A stretch of 61,886 bases of DNA from Cellulomonas cellasea (lineage in GTDB: Bacteria > Actinomycetota > Actinomycetes > Actinomycetales > Cellulomonadaceae), in assembly GCF_006538745.1 (NCBI RefSeq), contig NZ_BJLR01000003.1:1-61886 (forward strand), given 5' to 3'. Shown here piece after piece: positions 23,248-30,898 of the stretch (position 1 is the first letter of the stretch; each line of letters starts with the position of its first letter). Made by a program: the position numbers and the translations under genes. The notes beneath the pieces are model-generated. The model ran no database searches and was not told the origin of the DNA. It saw only the letters and a program-made list of their open reading frames with translations.

Positions 23248-23610
23248 TCAGTCCCACTCGAACCCGCCGCGGCGCCACTCGTACACGAACGGCACCGTGA
23301 TCAGGACGAGGAATCCCATCATCGCGACGAGCCCGAAGGTCGCGAGCTCCGTGAAGTTGACCGCCCAGGGGTAGAGGAACACCACCTCGATGTCGAAGAT
23401 GATGAACGTCATGGCCACCAGGTAGTACTTGATCGGGAACCGTCCGCCGCCGATCGCGTGCGGGGTCGGCTCGATGCCGCACTCGTAGGCCTCGAGCTTG
23501 GCGCGGTTGTAGCGCTTGGGGCCGAGGATCACGCTGGCCCCGACTCCGCCGAGCGCGAGCACGGCGGCGATGCCCATCATCACGAGCAGCGGCGCGTACG
23601 GGTTGTTCAT
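23248..23610 (-). CDS. nuoA: NADH-quinone oxidoreductase subunit A
   Basis: Three-helix membrane subunit, 120 residues. Conserved loop EAYECGIEPT and helix FIIFDIEVVFLYPWAV are present. ATG at 23610 follows GGGAGGG. The gap to menJ is only 46 bp, so menJ and nuoA-N are probably one transcript. Confidence 0.97.
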   Translation of the reverse strand: MNNPYAPLLVMMGIAAVLALGGVGASVILGPKRYNRAKLEAYECGIEPTPHAIGGGRFPIKYYLVAMTFIIFDIEVVFLYPWAVNFTELATFGLVAMMGFLVLITVPFVYEWRRGGFEWD

Positions 23611-23656
23611 CGGTGTGCCCTCCCGGTGGGCGGCATCGTCGTGGTGGAGGTGGTGG

Positions 23657-24949
23657 TCATGCGGCCGGCGCCAGTCGCGTGAGGCCCGAGATGACGCGGT
23701 CGACCATGTCGCCGCCGCGCGGCTCGTAGCAGTCCGCGAGGAGCTTGAGCGTGAACCGCATGAGCAGCGGGCGCGGGAGCCCGTAGCGCGTGCAGATCCG
23801 CATGATCTGCGGGTTCTCGATGAGCCGGACGAAGACGCGGCCGAGCGTGTAGTACCCGCCGAGCTCGTCCTTCATGCGGGTCTGGTACGTCGCGAGCGCG
23901 CGCTCCCGGCCCGCGGCCGACCCCCGCGCGGCGGCCTGCACCGCGGCGTCGGCGGCGATCCGCCCGGCCTGGATCCCGTACGCGATGCCCTCGCCGTTGT
24001 ACGGGCTGACCATCCCGGCCGAGTCGCCGACGAGCATGAGCCCGTTGCCGTAGAGCGGCCCGCGGTTGAAGCCCATGGGCAGCGCCGCGCCGCGCACGGG
24101 CGCGAGCTGGTTCTCGGGCGTGAACTCCCACTCCTCCGGGGCGTTCGCCATCCACTTCGCGAACAGGTCCTTGTAGTCGACCTTCGTCGCGGCGGCCGTC
24201 GAGGCGACGCTGCCGAGGCCCACGTTCGCGGTGCCGTCGCCGAGCGAGAAGATCCAGCCGTAGCCCGGCATGAGGTTCGAGCGCCCCGGGGCGCCGTCCC
24301 ACAGCTCGAGGTGGCTCTCCATCCACGGGTCGTCGTGGCGCGGGGTGCGGAAGTACGTGCGGACCGCGACGCCCATCGGGCGGTCCATGCGCTTCTCGAG
24401 GCCGAGCGACGTCGCGAGCCGGGCGGCGACGCCGTCGGCGGCGATGACGACGGGCGCGCGGTAGGTGACCTCGTCGCCCGCGCGGCGGCCCGCGTCGTCG
24501 ACCGGGCGCGCGGTCACGCCGACGACGCGACCCGTGCGCTCGTCGAGCACCGGGCCCGTGACGTTGGTGCGCTCGAGCAGCTTGGCGCCGGCGGCGCGCG
24601 CGTGGTCGGCGAGCAGGTGGTCGAGGCTCATGCGGCTGCGCGCCAGGCCGTAGGACGGGTAGCTCGACAGCTCGGGCCACGGGAGCTCGAGGCGGTGCCC
24701 GCCGCCGACGACGCGCAGGCCCACGTTGCGGATCCAGCCCTGGTCCTCGCGCAGGGAGACCCCCATCGCGGCGAGCTCGGCGACCGCGCGCGGGGTCAGC
24801 CCGTCGCCGCAGATCTTGTCCCGCGGGAAGGCGGCCTTCTCGAGCAGGAGGACCGACAGACCCGCGGACGCGCAGTAGTACGCGGCGCTGGACCCGGCGG
24901 GTCCAGCACCCACGACGATGACGTCAGCGTCATCGTGCACTGCGTTCAT
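23657..24949 (-). CDS. menJ: Geranylgeranyl reductase family FAD protein, probable menaquinone reductase MenJ
   Basis: Flavoprotein of about 430 residues expected to saturate one isoprene unit of the menaquinone tail. Motifs: FAD-binding VVGAGPAGSSAAYYCA at the N-terminus, FPRDKICGDGLTPRAV typical of the GGR family, VIAADG, and GLMLVGDSAGMVSPYNGEGI for the second FAD contact. Rv0561c (MenJ) of Mycobacterium tuberculosis is the same family and also lies beside a prenyl synthase and a menG-type methyltransferase. It leads directly into nuoA, linking quinone modification to complex I. A Rex-type operator and a candidate promoter precede it. The exact double bond reduced is not deducible. Confidence 0.85.
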   Translation of the reverse strand: MNAVHDDADVIVVGAGPAGSSAAYYCASAGLSVLLLEKAAFPRDKICGDGLTPRAVAELAAMGVSLREDQGWIRNVGLRVVGGGHRLELPWPELSSYPSYGLARSRMSLDHLLADHARAAGAKLLERTNVTGPVLDERTGRVVGVTARPVDDAGRRAGDEVTYRAPVVIAADGVAARLATSLGLEKRMDRPMGVAVRTYFRTPRHDDPWMESHLELWDGAPGRSNLMPGYGWIFSLGDGTANVGLGSVASTAAATKVDYKDLFAKWMANAPEEWEFTPENQLAPVRGAALPMGFNRGPLYGNGLMLVGDSAGMVSPYNGEGIAYGIQAGRIAADAAVQAAARGSAAGRERALATYQTRMKDELGGYYTLGRVFVRLIENPQIMRICTRYGLPRPLLMRFTLKLLADCYEPRGGDMVDRVISGLTRLAPAA

Positions 24950-24966
24950 GACGGTCTCGCCTCACT

Positions 24967-24982
24967 TGTGAAGACGTTCACA
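24967..24982 (-). promoter_or_regulatory. Rex operator upstream of menJ-nuo
   Basis: On the minus strand TGTGAACGTCTTCACA matches the Streptomyces Rex consensus TGTGAACNNNTTCACA at every fixed position. It lies 18-33 bp upstream of the menJ ATG, just downstream of the predicted transcription start. The same sequence also fits the CRP/GlxR pattern TGTGA-N6-TCACA, so GlxR binding cannot be excluded. A rex gene is present at 47956-48654. Confidence 0.7.
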
Positions 24983-24996
24983 CACGACTTCCAGCG

Positions 24997-25014
24997 AGTG
25001 TAACCGCGGTCACA
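24997..25014 (-). promoter_or_regulatory. menJ-nuo -10 element overlapped by a second degenerate operator
   Basis: TACACT (25002 down to 24997) is preceded at 17 nt by AAGACA, giving a plausible promoter with a start near 24990. Overlapping it at 24999-25014 is TGTGACCGCGGTTACA, a near-palindrome with three departures from the Rex consensus. Its centre is 32 bp (about three turns) from that of the perfect site. Predicted only. Confidence 0.45.
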
Positions 25015-25158
25015 GGGGCTGTCTTGGAAGGGTTGCCTCACCTCCCGCCGCACACCTCGTGCACGGCGCGCGCACGGCGCGTGCACGACCCCGTCACGCG
25101 GGCGCGGGGCCCGGGGACGTGGGACGGCCACGCGTCGAGCGGTGCCGGGCGGCGGGGG

Positions 25159-25851
25159 TCAGGGGCGCGTCGCGCGGTGCAGCGCCACGACCCCGCCGGT
25201 GAGGTTCCGGTAGGCGACCCGGTCCCAGCCGGCGCGGCGCAGCGTGCGCCCGAGCTCCTTCTGGTCGGGCCACGCGCGGATCGACTCCGCGAGGTACACG
25301 TACGCGTCGGGCTCCTTCGAGACCGCGCGCGCGACCGGCGGCAGGGCCCGCATGAGGTACTCGGTGTACACCGTCCGGAACGGCTTGAGCGTGGGCGTCG
25401 AGAACTCGCACACGACGAGCCGCCCGCCCGGGCGCGTGACGCGCAGCATCTCCGCGAGCGCACCCTCGGTGTCCACGACGTTGCGCAGCCCGAACGAGAT
25501 CGTCACGGCGTCGAACGACGCGTCCGCGAACGGCAGCTGCGTCGCGTTGCCGGCCACGAAGCCGAGGTCGGGCCGCCGGCGCTTGCCGACCGAGAGCATC
25601 CCGAAGGACAGGTCGCACGGCACGACGCGCACGCCCGCGTCCGCGAGCGGCTCGCTCGACGTGCCGGTGCCCGCCGCGAGGTCGAGGACGGTCTCCCCCG
25701 GCTGGGCGGCCACCGCCGCGAGGGTCGCGCGGCGCCAGGCCCGGTCCTGCCCGAGCGAGATGACGTCGTTCGTCAGGTCGTAGCGGCGCGCGACGGCGTC
25801 GAACATCGTCGCGACGTCGCGGGGGTCCTTGTCGAGGCTGGCGCGGGGCAT
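25159..25851 (-). CDS. menG: Demethylmenaquinone methyltransferase
   Basis: SAM-dependent C-methyltransferase (UbiE/MenG family), 230 residues, catalysing the last methylation in menaquinone synthesis. Family marks: [29 protein letters not shown] motif [36 protein letters not shown] and the C-terminal [13 protein letters not shown] at 25851; a weak GACGAT box 6 nt upstream suggests it may also be leaderless. It is divergent from menF with 51 bp between start codons. Confidence 0.94.
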   Translation of the reverse strand: MPRASLDKDPRDVATMFDAVARRYDLTNDVISLGQDRAWRRATLAAVAAQPGETVLDLAAGTGTSSEPLADAGVRVVPCDLSFGMLSVGKRRRPDLGFVAGNATQLPFADASFDAVTISFGLRNVVDTEGALAEMLRVTRPGGRLVVCEFSTPTLKPFRTVYTEYLMRALPPVARAVSKEPDAYVYLAESIRAWPDQKELGRTLRRAGWDRVAYRNLTGGVVALHRATRP

Positions 25852-25889
25852 GTGGCCATCGTCTCAGGAGATCCACATGCTGCGGACCG

Positions 25890-25895
25890 TACCCT
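25890..25895 (+). promoter_or_regulatory. -10 element of leaderless menF
   Basis: TACCCT followed by 7 nt and the ATG at 25903, without a ribosome site. It shares the 51-bp divergent region with menG. Confidence 0.45.
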
Positions 25896-25902
25896 GAAGG
25901 CG

Positions 25903-27303
25903 ATGACCAGCAGCCTGCCCGACGCCGTCCCGCACCCGCTCGTCGTGCGCACGGTCCCCCTCGACGGGCTCGAGGAGCTCGGCCGGGCACGGCGCGGCGG
26001 GGGGCTCGCCGACGACCCCGACGACCACGGCAGCCGGGCGGCGACCCCGGACCCGCGGGACCTCATCGACCTGCTGCCCGCCGACGCGCCGCTCGCCTGG
26101 GTCCGCCGCGGCGACGGGCTCGTCGCGTGGGGCGAGGCCCTGCGGTTCGAGGTCGCCGGTGCGACGCGGTTCGCCGACGCCGAGGCCGCGTGGCGCGACG
26201 TCCTGGCGCAGGCGATCGTGCGCGACGAGGTCGGGGTGCCCGGCACCGGGCCGGTCGCGTTCGGGTCCTTCGCGTTCGACGACGGCTCCCCCGCGGGCGG
26301 CGTCGTCGTCGTCCCGCGCGTCGTGGTGGGGCGCCGCGGCGGGCATGCCTGGCTCACGACGATCGAGTCCGGCGGGCGCCTGCGCCCGGCCCCCTCCCTC
26401 GACGAGCTCGTGGGCGACCTCGAGCCCGCGCCGTCGCCCGGAGCGGTCGAGTACGGCGACGGCGCCGTGCCGGCCGAGCCGTGGAAGGACGTCGTGGCGC
26501 GCGCGGTCGCTGCGATCCGCGCCGGCGAGGTCGACAAGACCGTGCTCGCGCGCGACGTGTGCGCACGCACCGAGCACCCCATCGACGTGCGGTGGCCGCT
26601 CGGGCGGCTCGCCGAGCGGTACCCGTCGTGCTGGACGTTCTCGGTCGACGGCATGATCGGCGCGACCCCCGAGCTGCTCGTCCGCTCCGAGAAGGGGCTC
26701 GTGACCTCGCGCGTGCTGGCCGGGACGATCCGCCGCACCGGGGACGACGCCGCCGACCTCGGCCGCGCCGCGATCCTGGCGCACTCGTCGAAGGACCTCG
26801 AGGAGCACGAGTACGCGGTCGCGTCCGTCGGGCACGCGCTCGAGCCGTTCTGCTCGTCGATCAACGTGCCCGACGTGCCGTTCGTGCTGCACCTGCCCAA
26901 CGTGCTGCACCTCGCGAGCGACGTGACCGGCGTCCTCGTCGGGGGCGCGGAGGCCTCCGCGGAGCACCCCACGAGCCTCGCGCTCGCCGCGGCGCTGCAC
27001 CCGACCGCCGCGGTGTGCGGTACGCCGACGTCCGCCGCCCGCGAGCTCATCGCGCGGATCGAGGGCATGGACCGTGCGCGCTACGCCGGCCCGGTCGGGT
27101 GGTTCGGCGGCGACGGCGACGGCGAGTGGGGCATCGCGCTGCGGTCCGCGGCGCTCGACCCCGAGGACCCGCGCCGGATCCGGCTGTTCGCGGGTTGCGG
27201 CATCGTCGCCGCGTCCGACCCGGCGGCCGAGCTCGCGGAGTCCGAGGCGAAGCTCGTGCCGATGCGCGACGCGCTCGCGTCGACCGGGACACCGACGGCC
27301 TGA
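25903..27303 (+). CDS. menF: Isochorismate synthase
   Basis: Chorismate-utilising enzyme of about 466 residues converting chorismate to isochorismate, the entry step to menaquinone. C-terminal core motifs: GEVDKTVLARDV, GMIGATPELLVRSEKGLVTSRVLAGTIRR, SSKDLEEHEYAV, HLPNVLHLASDVTG, HPTAAVCGTP and YAGPVGWFGGDGDGEWGIALRSA. The setting among men genes favours menaquinone over siderophore synthesis. The ATG at 25903 is chosen over upstream in-frame codons, which run through the divergent menG region. Confidence 0.92.
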   Translation: MTSSLPDAVPHPLVVRTVPLDGLEELGRARRGGGLADDPDDHGSRAATPDPRDLIDLLPADAPLAWVRRGDGLVAWGEALRFEVAGATRFADAEAAWRDVLAQAIVRDEVGVPGTGPVAFGSFAFDDGSPAGGVVVVPRVVVGRRGGHAWLTTIESGGRLRPAPSLDELVGDLEPAPSPGAVEYGDGAVPAEPWKDVVARAVAAIRAGEVDKTVLARDVCARTEHPIDVRWPLGRLAERYPSCWTFSVDGMIGATPELLVRSEKGLVTSRVLAGTIRRTGDDAADLGRAAILAHSSKDLEEHEYAVASVGHALEPFCSSINVPDVPFVLHLPNVLHLASDVTGVLVGGAEASAEHPTSLALAAALHPTAAVCGTPTSAARELIARIEGMDRARYAGPVGWFGGDGDGEWGIALRSAALDPEDPRRIRLFAGCGIVAASDPAAELAESEAKLVPMRDALASTGTPTA

Positions 27304-27318
27304 CGCTCCCGCGGCAGT

Positions 27319-27332
27319 GCCCCTGGCGGGGC
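27319..27332 (+). terminator. Small hairpin after menF
   Basis: GCCCC-TGGC-GGGGC starting 16 bp after the menF stop. It is short, has no T-tract and is of low certainty. Confidence 0.3.
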
Positions 27333-27366
27333 GTGGCGTCTCGTCGTCGCCGTTTCGATACCGCCG

Positions 27367-27396
27367 TTGCGTAACGCCGCACGCACCTCCTAGCCT
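27367..27396 (+). promoter_or_regulatory. Promoter of the TetR/SRPBCC pair
   Basis: TTGCGT at 27367 and TAGCCT at 27391 are separated by 18 bp, with a predicted start near 27403 and a 43-nt leader carrying GGGAGC before the ATG at 27446. Confidence 0.45.
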
Positions 27397-27445
27397 CGGT
27401 GGCGGCGGACGCCCACCCGGACGTGCGCGACGACGGGAGCCGCGG

Positions 27446-28153
27446 ATGGGCCGACCACGGGACGCCGGGGTGGAGCGCCGCGCTCTCGACGCCGCCGCGC
27501 GCGTGCTCGCGGACCACGGGCACGGCGCGCTGACGGTCGACGCGGTCGCCGCGCGCACCGGGATCGCGAAGACGACGCTCTACCGCCGGTGGCCGACGCG
27601 CGCGCACCTGCTCGCCACCGTCGCGCACGCCGCCCTCGCCCCGCCGTCGACCGGCGCCACGGACGACCTCGCCGCCGACCTCCGCGGCGCGCTCGGGACG
27701 CTCGCGACCGCACTCGGCCGGGCGAGCCACGCCGGGCTGCTCGCGGAGGTCGTCGCCGCCTCGGCCCACCATCCCGACCTGCGCGCCGCGCTGCACGCCC
27801 TGGGCGAGGTCCGGCGCGCCGCGACGCGGGACCGGCTGGCGCGCGCCGTGGCCGACGGGCGGCTCGCCCCCGGCACCGACGTCGAGCTCGTCCTCGACCA
27901 GCTCCTCGGCCCGGTGTACCTGCACGTGCTCGTCGTCGGCGACACCCCGACGCCCGACTACGTGCGCCGGCTCGTCGACGCGGTGCTGGCCGGGGCGGGG
28001 CACCCCGGTGGCGCGCGCTCCGGTCGCGGGGGCTCGGGTCGCGGGGACGTCGGTCACGAGGACTCGGGTCGAGGGAGCTCGGGTCGCGGGCTCCACAGCG
28101 ACGGCCCGGCGGGCACGCCGCCGGCGGACACCACCTCGGAGGGCTCGCCGTGA
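27446..28153 (+). CDS. TetR family transcriptional regulator
   Basis: About 235 residues. The N-terminal helix-turn-helix is clear (ALTVDAVAARTGIAKTTLYRRWPTR), and the C-terminal domain is of the TetR_C type seen with GRPRD-starting regulators. The last ~45 residues are Gly/Ser/Arg-rich with SGRG repeats and look disordered. Its TGA overlaps the GTG of the SRPBCC gene (GTGA). It probably controls that gene and itself; the ligand is unknown. Confidence 0.88.
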   Translation: MGRPRDAGVERRALDAAARVLADHGHGALTVDAVAARTGIAKTTLYRRWPTRAHLLATVAHAALAPPSTGATDDLAADLRGALGTLATALGRASHAGLLAEVVAASAHHPDLRAALHALGEVRRAATRDRLARAVADGRLAPGTDVELVLDQLLGPVYLHVLVVGDTPTPDYVRRLVDAVLAGAGHPGGARSGRGGSGRGDVGHEDSGRGSSGRGLHSDGPAGTPPADTTSEGSP

Positions 28154-28659
28154 ACCCGTTCGCCTGCACCCTGCACGCCGAGCTCGACGTCGACGCCTCC
28201 GCCGAGGAGGTCTGGGCGGTGCTCGTCGACCACGCCGCCTACCCGCGCTGGAACCCCGTCGTCGTGCGTGTGCGCGGCGAGCTGCGCGTCGGGGCGCGCG
28301 CCGTCGAGACCGTGCGCACGGACCGCGGCCGGGAGCTGACGTTCCGGTCACGGGTGCTCGTCGTCGACCGGCCGCACGAGCTCGTCCGGCGCGGGCGCCT
28401 GCTGCTCCCCGGGGTGTTCACGGGGGTGCACCGCTACCGGCTCGACGCCCGCGGCGGCGGCGTGCGGGTCGTACAGAGCGAGCGCCTGACCGGCGTGCTC
28501 GTGCCGTTCCTGCGCCGGCGGCTGACGACGCAGAGCCAGGCGCAGTTCCGGGCGGTCAACGCGGCCCTCGCGCGACGCGTCGCGGAGCTGCGGGGCGCGG
28601 CGACGGATCCTGAGCCACACGTCGAGCAGCGAGCAGTCCCGGCGCCGCGCGCCGAGTAG
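28150..28659 (+). CDS. SRPBCC (START-like) domain protein
   Basis: About 169 residues. A hydrophobic-cavity fold of the polyketide cyclase/dehydrase type is indicated by LDVDASAEEVWAVLVDHAAYPRWNP near the N-terminus and the strand pattern that follows. No catalytic residues can be named. Translation is coupled to the TetR gene. It could bind a hydrophobic effector or protect the cell from one (inference). Confidence 0.8.
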   Translation: MNPFACTLHAELDVDASAEEVWAVLVDHAAYPRWNPVVVRVRGELRVGARAVETVRTDRGRELTFRSRVLVVDRPHELVRRGRLLLPGVFTGVHRYRLDARGGGVRVVQSERLTGVLVPFLRRRLTTQSQAQFRAVNAALARRVAELRGAATDPEPHVEQRAVPAPRAE

Positions 28660-28812
28660 CAGCCGGGAATCGCAGTCGCGCCTCCGGTGGCGCCGGCGTC
28701 GGAGTACGCGTGTCGGGCGGGGGCCGGCCATCGGCGTCGCGCGTCGGGTGGAGACCGGCGTCGCAGCCGCGCCTCGGGTGGGTTGTGAGTCGGCAGGGGC
28801 GGTCGGGGACGA

Positions 28813-28846
28813 CGGACGGCCGGTGCCCGAGGGCACCGGCCGTCCG
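28813..28846. terminator. Strong bidirectional hairpin between SRPBCC and htrA genes
   Basis: A perfect 15-bp inverted repeat (28813-28827 with 28832-28846; arm core GGACGGCCGGTGCC) with a CGAG tetraloop. It lies between two convergent genes, suiting termination in both directions. The rest of 28660-28919 holds only GC-rich sequence with no gene. Confidence 0.75.
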
Positions 28847-28919
28847 CGTAGGGCGGGACCAGCAGGGGGTCCGGTCCCGCCCCGGTCCGGGCGCGCGGGG
28901 ATGCGCGACGGGGGTCCCG

Positions 28920-30746
28920 TCAGCCGTTCCCCTGGCCGCCGCCCTGGCCCTGCTGCTGCTGCTGGAACCACTCCCAGAGCTCCTCGGGCGTCATGTCCTC
29001 GCTGTTCTCGGGGAGCTGCGGCTGCTGGCCCTGGCCCTGGCTCGTGGTGGTCTCCTCACGCGCCGCGAGCGTCACCTCGACCTCGCGGGCCTGGTCGCCG
29101 CGCACGACCGTGAGCGTCGCCTCCTGGCCCGCGGCGCGCTCGCGCACGTACGCGGTCAGGGACTCGGCGCCCGCGACCGGGCGTCCGTCGATCGCCACGA
29201 TGACGTCCTCCGCGGCCAGGTCGGCCTCGGCGGCGGGCGAGCCCGACGTCACCTCCTGGACGACCGCGCCGCGGCGGGTCACGCCGTCGGCCGTCGCGGT
29301 GCCGTCGCTCAGCGACACCCCGAGGAACGCGTGCTCCGCGGTGCCGTCCTCGACGAGCTGCGCGGCGATCTGCTTCGCCAGGTTGACCGGGATCGCGAAC
29401 CCGAGGCCGATCGAGCCCGACTGGCTCGACAGCGTCGCGATCGACGACGTGATGCCGATGACGCGGCCCTGCGCGTCGAACAGCGGGCCGCCCGAGTTCC
29501 CCGGGTTGACCGCGGCGTCGATCTGGATCGCGTTGGTCACGACCGTGTCGCTGCCGCCCTGCTCGGAGGTCGAGACGGGACGGTCGAGCGCCGAGACGAT
29601 GCCGGTCGTCGCCGTGTTCGCGAGGCCGAGCGGGTTGCCGACCGCGAGGACCGCCTCGCCGACCGTCACGTCGTCCGAGTCGCCGAGCGCCGCGGGCGTC
29701 AGGTCCTCCGGGGCGTCGTCGAGGCGGATGACCGCGAGGTCCGTGGTCGGGTCCGTGCCGACGATCGACGCCGCGAAGATCCGGCCGTCCGAGAGCGTGA
29801 CGCGGACCTGCCCCTCGCCGGCGCCCGCGACGACGTGGTTGTTCGTCACGATGTTGCCGTCGTCGTCGATGATCACGCCCGAACCCTGCGAGCCACCCTG
29901 CTGCGTGCTGACCTCGATCGCGACGACCGACTCCTGGACGGCCGCGATGACGGCCTCCCAGTCCGGGTCGTCGGCGTCCGAGCCCTCGACCGGGACCTCG
30001 GCGTTCTGCGCCTGGCCGATCGACGTGAGCGACGCCGGCGTCGACGCGTCGTCGTCGTCGAGCGCGTCCGAGACGCCGATCGTCGTGAGCGTCGCGACGA
30101 GCGCCGCGGCCACGGCGGCGCCGGCGACGGGGAGCCAGAACGGCCGCCCGCGCTCGCGGGTCGCGACCGGGCCGTGCGGCCCGGCGGGGCCACCGGGGCC
30201 GGCCGGGCCGCCGTGCTGACCGGGCACGCCGTGCTGCGCCTCGTGCGCGGCGCGCAGGTCGGCGGGCGCGGCGGGGTGCGGGGGCAGGAACGGGTTGGTG
30301 CGGTGCGGGGCCTGGCCCTGCGCCGGGCCGGCCCCGGCGGGGTAGCCGGCACCGGGGTGTCCGACGCCCGGCTGGCCGGCACCGGGGTGGCCGGCGCCGG
30401 GCTGGCCGGCGCCCGGGACGTGGCCCGCGCCCGCCGGCTGCGGGTGCTGCGGGGCCGCAGCGGCGGGCAGCGCCTGCGTGACCGGGTGCGGCTGCGGAGC
30501 GGGGTGCGCGGGGGCCGTGGCCGGGAGCGGCTGGGTCTCGGCGTGCGGCGGCGTGGCGGGGAGCAACTGCGTCGGCGCCTCGTGCGGGCCGGGCTCGGGG
30601 CGCGCGATCGGCTGCGTGGCCGCGACCTGCGGGTGCGCGTCACCGTGCGGGTCGGTGGTCGGTGCGGGGCGCTGCTCGCCCTGCACCGGGGTGGGCCGGT
30701 CCTCGGGGCTCGGTGCGCCCGGGACGTCGGGGGTGCTGCTGCTCAT
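28920..30746 (-). CDS. HtrA/DegP-like trypsin-type serine protease with PDZ domain
   Basis: Membrane-anchored surface protease of about 608 residues, a PepD/HtrA-type protein quality factor. In order: a ~200-residue cytoplasmic Pro/Ala/Gly/His-rich region with PGAGQ/PGAGH repeats, one transmembrane helix (WLPVAGAAVAAALVATLTT, about 207-225), the protease domain with catalytic His in VTNNHVV, Asp in TDLAVIRL and Ser in NPGNSGGPLF, a PDZ domain (AFLGVSLSDG to EVTLA), and a Gln-rich tail. ATG at 30746 follows AAGGAGGA. Confidence 0.92.
   Translation of the reverse strand: MSSSTPDVPGAPSPEDRPTPVQGEQRPAPTTDPHGDAHPQVAATQPIARPEPGPHEAPTQLLPATPPHAETQPLPATAPAHPAPQPHPVTQALPAAAAPQHPQPAGAGHVPGAGQPGAGHPGAGQPGVGHPGAGYPAGAGPAQGQAPHRTNPFLPPHPAAPADLRAAHEAQHGVPGQHGGPAGPGGPAGPHGPVATRERGRPFWLPVAGAAVAAALVATLTTIGVSDALDDDDASTPASLTSIGQAQNAEVPVEGSDADDPDWEAVIAAVQESVVAIEVSTQQGGSQGSGVIIDDDGNIVTNNHVVAGAGEGQVRVTLSDGRIFAASIVGTDPTTDLAVIRLDDAPEDLTPAALGDSDDVTVGEAVLAVGNPLGLANTATTGIVSALDRPVSTSEQGGSDTVVTNAIQIDAAVNPGNSGGPLFDAQGRVIGITSSIATLSSQSGSIGLGFAIPVNLAKQIAAQLVEDGTAEHAFLGVSLSDGTATADGVTRRGAVVQEVTSGSPAAEADLAAEDVIVAIDGRPVAGAESLTAYVRERAAGQEATLTVVRGDQAREVEVTLAAREETTTSQGQGQQPQLPENSEDMTPEELWEWFQQQQQGQGGGQGNG
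30345..30420. repeat. 15-bp repeats encoding PGAGQ/PGAGH in the protease N-terminus
   Basis: Five to six degenerate 15-bp units (GGCTGGCCGGCGCCG-like on the plus strand) encode alternating PGAGQ and PGAGH on the minus strand. They are likely length-variable. Confidence 0.65.
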
Positions 30747-30898
30747 GGTTCGTCCTCCTTCTCCTCCACCATGAGACCCCGCAGCCCTGTGCGCACGCTC
30801 GGGTGTTCCTGGGAGTTCGCTGCGAGTCGGCAGGCACCGCACGGGCGGTGAAGGAGGGGCGCGTCTCCCGCGGACGACGGCGACGTCCCGCCCGCGGG

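Noticed and set aside
24967-24982. Reading this palindrome as a CRP/GlxR site
   Set aside because: It does fit TGTGA-N6-TCACA. The additional matched bases of the Rex consensus, the nuo/menJ context and the linked rex gene make Rex the better call. GlxR is kept as an alternative.
26140-26160. GGTTCGA-like T-loop sequences suggestive of tRNA
   Set aside because: They lie inside coding frames, and no cloverleaf arms could be drawn around them. No tRNA was found in the window.
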